Positions 60,337 through 64,000 of a DNA stretch of 64,000 nucleotides are shown piece by piece (the first letter of the stretch is position 1; each line of letters begins with the position of its first letter). The notes under the pieces were generated by a model that had not been told where the DNA came from, did no database searches, and saw only the letters and a program-made list of their open reading frames with translations. Source of the stretch: an uncultured Lachnospiraceae bacterium (GTDB lineage Bacteria > Bacillota > Clostridia > Lachnospirales > Lachnospiraceae); contig CATOOV010000001.1 of the NCBI GenBank assembly GCA_951801955.1, positions 1-64,000 on the forward strand. The letters are read 5' to 3'. A program made the position numbers and the translations under genes.

Positions 60337-60365
60337 TTGAATAACTGATGTATTAATTATATAAT
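60337..60365 (+). promoter_or_regulatory. Candidate promoter upstream of the surface protein
   Basis: TTGAAT (60337-60342), 17-base spacer, TATAAT (60360-60365). It would give a ~215-base leader before the ATG at 60588; no further structure or gene is evident in 60366-60587. Confidence 0.4.
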
Positions 60366-60587
60366 GTATACATTAGATAACAAAAAACGACAAACTACAT
60401 AAAACAGGCGAAAAAATTACTGGATGACAGGAAATGTCTAAGCTGCCTGCTACAATGATTGGAGAAATCAGAAGTAAATTGATGCAGATGTGTGAAGGAG
60501 GTGGACATTTTAGTAAGATATAGTTTTAGCAAGATATAGAAAGAAGTTCAACAATTTCACTTATGTAAAAAGAATGGAGGAATACAT

Positions 60588-62915
60588 ATGAAAAAGAAAG
60601 TAGCAATATTCATGGCAATATGCCTGTGGGCAGGGACATTTCATGGAATTATCGGAATGCCAGAAGTAAAAGCGGCAGAAGTACAACAAGAAACAAATAG
60701 CAATAGTGATGATATAGATAATTATCAGTTGGAAAGTGGCTCTATGGTATCTCTAGCTGGAAAAACCGTTCAAACAATCATGGCAGAGGATATTGTCAAA
60801 ACAATGGGAGACGCGCCGTTTTATCTGGATGCGGAAACAGATGGAGATGGGACACTGACATATGAATCCAAGAACCCAGACATTGTAAAGGTGGACGAAA
60901 CTGGAAAAGCCACGATTGTATCATCAGGAACATCGAAGATAACCGTTACTGCGTCTGCAACGGATAATTATAGTTCTGCGAAAAAGACGGTAACTGTTAC
61001 TGTGATACCGGAAGGGTATACGCCTGTTTCTGATATTTCTGATTTGTATGCCATTCGCAATGATCCTGATGGTAATTATATCTTGGTGAATGACATTGAT
61101 ATGTCTGCTACCCAAAAAGGCGGTGATTTCGACTGTGGTACAGGTTGGGATTCGATTGAAGAATTTTCTGGTACTTTAGATGGAAATGGACACCGGATTG
61201 TGGGGATGCATATATTTGGGGAATTTGGGAATGGAGATGATATTGGACTGTTTGAATACTGTTCTGGCTCAGTAATAAATCTCGGAATGGCGGACTGTAA
61301 TATTAACATAGCTATGGTAGGAGAGCAAAAATATGTGAATGTAGGAGCAATCTCAGGAGAATTAGGTAACATTAAAAACTGTTATTCTAATGGGAAAATA
61401 ATAATACAGGGTGATTTAACATACAATTCGACTTGTGTAGGTGGTTTGGTTGGAGAACTGGGAAATTTTAAAAATTGTTACAATATGTGTGAGATTGATT
61501 GTACGGACCTAAATTGTACGGATTCTACAGGCGGCTATATGTTTACTGGTTATATCGGGGGACTGGGTGGTAGATGTTTTGGTCCAGGGTGGGGTCATGT
61601 TGATGCTGAGCAATGCTATAATGTAGTAAATATAAAAGGAAATAATACATTGCAAATGGGAGCAATAGTTGGTGATGGGTGTATATGTAACAGCGTTAAG
61701 TATTTAAAAGGTACAGCACTTCAGGGAGTAGGGGATAAAGAGGACGATCCCAATTGCGTGTCCCTTACTGAAACCCAGATGAAAAACCCAAAATTATTCA
61801 CTGGTTTTGATTTTACAAACATATGGGAAGTTGACCCATACTGCAGTTACCCCTACCCGCAGTTGAAAAACAACCGCATGGTTCGGATAAACGGCATCCG
61901 GTTAGACACAGCTCCCACAAAGCTTACATATAACCAGGGGGAATCCTTGAAACTGAGCGGAGCAGCCCTTGAACTTTCCTATGAAGATGGAATAAATACG
62001 ACCATTCCGCTGGAAAAGGACATGCTCAGCGGCTATGACATGAATAAGATTGGACAGCAGACTGTCACGATAAGTTACGGCGGTGAGGAGACATCTTTTG
62101 ATATTGAAGTGAGGGAAATCCCTGTGTCTGGCATATCCATTCCGAAGACGCTATTCCTCGAACGCTCCAAACAGAAACAATTAAGTGCCTCTATTACCCC
62201 TGCAAATGCTTCCGATAAGTCAGTCACATGGGAATCCGATAATCCCAGCGTGGCAAGCGTAAGCAGCGGCGGTCTTGTAAAGGCAAAAGCGAGGGGAACG
62301 GCAGTCATAACTGCAACTACTTCAAACGGGCTGCAGGCACAGTGTACAGTTACTGTGTTGATTCCGGCAGTCTCTATAAAATTAAGCAAGACGTCTCTAA
62401 ATTTAAAAAAGGGCGATCAGCGCTCTATAACTGCATCGATGTCTCCTTTAGAAAGCACAGATAGCATTCAGTGGAAGTCAAATAATAACGCAGTTGCAGA
62501 AGTAGATGATGGCGATATATTTGCAAAAAAGGCAGGAACGGCAAAAATCACGGCGTACACGAAAAGTGGCGTAAAAGCATCCTGTACTGTCACTGTAAAA
62601 GATGAGGTAGCTGAGGCTATTAAAAAAATCACTTCAACAAAGGCAAAGATTAAGAGTGCCAAGAATGTAAAGGGAAAAAGTGTTCAACTCAAACTGAGCG
62701 GTTCTGTAAATGGCAGCGGTTATAAAATACAGTATGGGACAAGCCGGAAATTCAAAGGGGCAAAGACTGTAACCGCTAAAGGGAGCACCACAACCATCAA
62801 GAAATTAAAAGCAAAGAAAACCTATTATATCAGGGTAAGAATTTACAAAAAGATTTCAGGAAAGACATATTATGGCAAATGGAGCAGCATAAAAATTGTT
62901 AAAGTAAAAAAATAG
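60588..62915 (+). CDS. Secreted Big_2-domain surface protein
   Basis: 775 residues with a signal peptide (about 1-31, cleavage after VKAA). First an Ig-like Big_2-type domain (LTYESKNPDIVKVDETGKAT). Then a GLUG-like beta-rich part (YAIRNDPDGNYILVNDIDM, GTLDGNGHRIVGMHIFG, repeated NCYSNGKI/NCYNMCEI). Then a Big_3-like linker (LTYNQGESLKLSGAALELSY), two more Big_2 domains (VTWESDNPSVASVSSGGLVK; IQWKSNNNAVAEVDDG) and a C-terminal fibronectin III-like repeat (GYKIQYGTSRKFKGAKT). No LPXTG anchor. Probably an adhesin or surface-associated protein. GGAGGAATACAT precedes the ATG. Confidence 0.85.
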   Translation: MKKKVAIFMAICLWAGTFHGIIGMPEVKAAEVQQETNSNSDDIDNYQLESGSMVSLAGKTVQTIMAEDIVKTMGDAPFYLDAETDGDGTLTYESKNPDIVKVDETGKATIVSSGTSKITVTASATDNYSSAKKTVTVTVIPEGYTPVSDISDLYAIRNDPDGNYILVNDIDMSATQKGGDFDCGTGWDSIEEFSGTLDGNGHRIVGMHIFGEFGNGDDIGLFEYCSGSVINLGMADCNINIAMVGEQKYVNVGAISGELGNIKNCYSNGKIIIQGDLTYNSTCVGGLVGELGNFKNCYNMCEIDCTDLNCTDSTGGYMFTGYIGGLGGRCFGPGWGHVDAEQCYNVVNIKGNNTLQMGAIVGDGCICNSVKYLKGTALQGVGDKEDDPNCVSLTETQMKNPKLFTGFDFTNIWEVDPYCSYPYPQLKNNRMVRINGIRLDTAPTKLTYNQGESLKLSGAALELSYEDGINTTIPLEKDMLSGYDMNKIGQQTVTISYGGEETSFDIEVREIPVSGISIPKTLFLERSKQKQLSASITPANASDKSVTWESDNPSVASVSSGGLVKAKARGTAVITATTSNGLQAQCTVTVLIPAVSIKLSKTSLNLKKGDQRSITASMSPLESTDSIQWKSNNNAVAEVDDGDIFAKKAGTAKITAYTKSGVKASCTVTVKDEVAEAIKKITSTKAKIKSAKNVKGKSVQLKLSGSVNGSGYKIQYGTSRKFKGAKTVTAKGSTTTIKKLKAKKTYYIRVRIYKKISGKTYYGKWSSIKIVKVKK

Positions 62916-62917
62916 AT

Positions 62918-62977
62918 CATATCTCTGGGACTGTGCAGAACCCTGCACAGCCTTATGACAATATGAAAGAGATATGG
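62918..62977 (+). terminator. Hairpin after the surface protein gene
   Basis: CATATCTCT pairs with AGAGATATG, enclosing CTGTGCAG-AACC-CTGCACAG. No T-run follows, so termination is uncertain and the next gene may be cotranscribed. Confidence 0.5.
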
Positions 62978-63008
62978 TATAGAGGATGAAAGGAGACAAG
63001 AAATAAAT

Positions 63009-64000
63009 ATGGATAAAGGTGAAGTAAATGAAAGTACAGCAAATCCTGTAAAAGTACCTTGGTATTTATCAACATGGTTTATTGTGTTGGTATTTATCAT
63101 AACATTTATGTTTTCTTTGGGGATTCCAGCGATCATTCTTGCAATTGTAAGATTTGTGAAATATAAGGAAAATAGAGTTGGCAGCGGAATATTAATGAGT
63201 ATTACAGTCAGCACACCAGTATTATTTATTATTCTTGTATGCGTAATGGTTAATCAGGAGGGGAAAGCGGACAGGCTTATAAAAGAAGGGCGTTATGCAG
63301 AGGCGCAAGCATATTTGGATGACAGAATTTCAAGCAGTAATGATTATTTATATTATCGGCAGTATGCTGATCTTTACATTGCCCAGGGGATGTTCGATGA
63401 AGCAGTTCAGAAACTTGTAGAGTATTCAGACCAAAAAGACATCTGCGATTGGGAAAATTCCTTTATTGAAAAATTAGAAGAATGCAGTGGACAGGCGTCC
63501 GAGCAATATAAGATTTTGGCTTCTAATATATTGAATACTTATAACACTTATCTAGCTGAAAAGAATACTGAGGAGAAAGAAGTGGCAGAAACTAAGACAG
63601 CACAGAAAACATCAGAATCAAAGAAAACAAAGAAAAAATCAGAGCCAAAGGAGACAGAGGCACAGAAAGAAGAAAACGTAGCATTTATACCAGACTTGTC
63701 AGCAAAGGAAGTGGTGGAGGCATATCTAAAGGCTTACACAACGGCAGATTATGATACAGCAATTCAGTTTTGCGCGAAAGAATGTAACTATTATGATAAA
63801 CTTAATTTTCTTAGGTCACCGGAACTATATGAGTATGCTGCACTGGATTTTGTAGATGGAGATGAAGAGTATGCAAAAAAATTAGCTGATAATAAGCAAT
63901 TTAAAGAGCAGGTTGATATTATATTCAGATATATGTTTAGTGGAAGGTATCTGATTAAAGATGAAGTGTTTGCGGAGGATGACACTGCAGAGTATAAGGG
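63009..64000 (+). CDS. Two-TM membrane protein with extracellular repeats (partial, runs off the window)
   Basis: An open frame of 330 codons from ATG 63009, not in the ORF track because it has no stop before the window end. AAAGGAGACAAG precedes the start. Two hydrophobic helices near residues 18-47 and 57-80 (WFIVLVFIITFMFSLGIPAI; TPVLFIILVCVMV) are followed by a TPR-like helical region (GRYAEAQAYLDDRI, YADLYIAQGMFDEAVQKL), a Lys/Glu-rich linker (KKTKKKSEPKETEAQKEE), and the start of another domain (SAKEVVEAYLKAYTTADYDTAIQF) like DUF4878-type lipoprotein folds. Function unknown. Confidence 0.75.
   Translation, partial: MDKGEVNESTANPVKVPWYLSTWFIVLVFIITFMFSLGIPAIILAIVRFVKYKENRVGSGILMSITVSTPVLFIILVCVMVNQEGKADRLIKEGRYAEAQAYLDDRISSSNDYLYYRQYADLYIAQGMFDEAVQKLVEYSDQKDICDWENSFIEKLEECSGQASEQYKILASNILNTYNTYLAEKNTEEKEVAETKTAQKTSESKKTKKKSEPKETEAQKEENVAFIPDLSAKEVVEAYLKAYTTADYDTAIQFCAKECNYYDKLNFLRSPELYEYAALDFVDGDEEYAKKLADNKQFKEQVDIIFRYMFSGRYLIKDEVFAEDDTAEYK

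Overview
The window looks like chromosomal DNA of a low-to-mid G+C anaerobic Firmicute, most likely a Lachnospiraceae-type gut clostridium. The signs are AGGAGG ribosome binding sites throughout, the era-yqzL-recO order, CotF-like spore coat proteins, a GlyS-type glycyl-tRNA synthetase, PocR/EAL and HD signalling proteins, CobW-type GTPases with a His-rich loop, and Big_2 surface proteins. This rests on gene content and order read by eye; no database search was run.

Layout. 1-270: 3' end of a 23S rRNA gene and tRNA-Trp. 270-2000: small accessory zone with a membrane protein behind a short leader ORF and a broken XRE regulator. 2.1-24 kb: mostly housekeeping (aroC, tgt, yajC, leuB, ilvB, serC-serA, an HD protein, a MscS channel, csp, an M16C peptidase, era-yqzL-recO, a lipoprotein, glyS, argS, a MIF-like tautomerase). 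24-30 kb: HTH-membrane regulator, two coat proteins, ECF sigma/anti-sigma pair and a secreted PPC-like protein with a partner. 30-42 kb: trpS, a LUD protein, a PocR pseudo-kinase plus EAL protein, an ABC exporter, a DUF2156 protein, two CobW-family GTPases and an Fe-S aldo/keto reductase. 42.1-43.4 kb: a decayed IS4-type element. 43.5-50.2 kb: beta-helix lipoprotein, giant membrane fusion protein and MacB-type ABC pair. 50.2-60.3 kb: accessory region rich in repeats, with a truncated NitT/TauT-type transporter, XRE proteins, an SF2 helicase, a very small relaxase with a ribbon-helix-helix partner, and a duplicated Rpn nuclease locus. 60.3-64 kb: Big_2 surface protein and a partial membrane protein.

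The most intriguing locus is 57.2-59.2 kb. A full-length Rpn-family PD-(D/E)XK protein is flanked on both sides by separate ORFs that encode only its C-terminal tail, each preceded by a palindromic insert. Since small in-frame C-terminal proteins (RpnS) antagonise Rpn nucleases in Escherichia coli, these copies could be stand-alone antitoxin-like genes. Other points of interest are a conserved two-hairpin leader shared by two unrelated genes (25.6 and 28.5 kb), the minimal relaxase pair with an oriT-like inverted repeat, and at least seven families of dispersed palindromic or TIR-bounded repeats, one of which supplies the last ~40 codons of a regulator gene.
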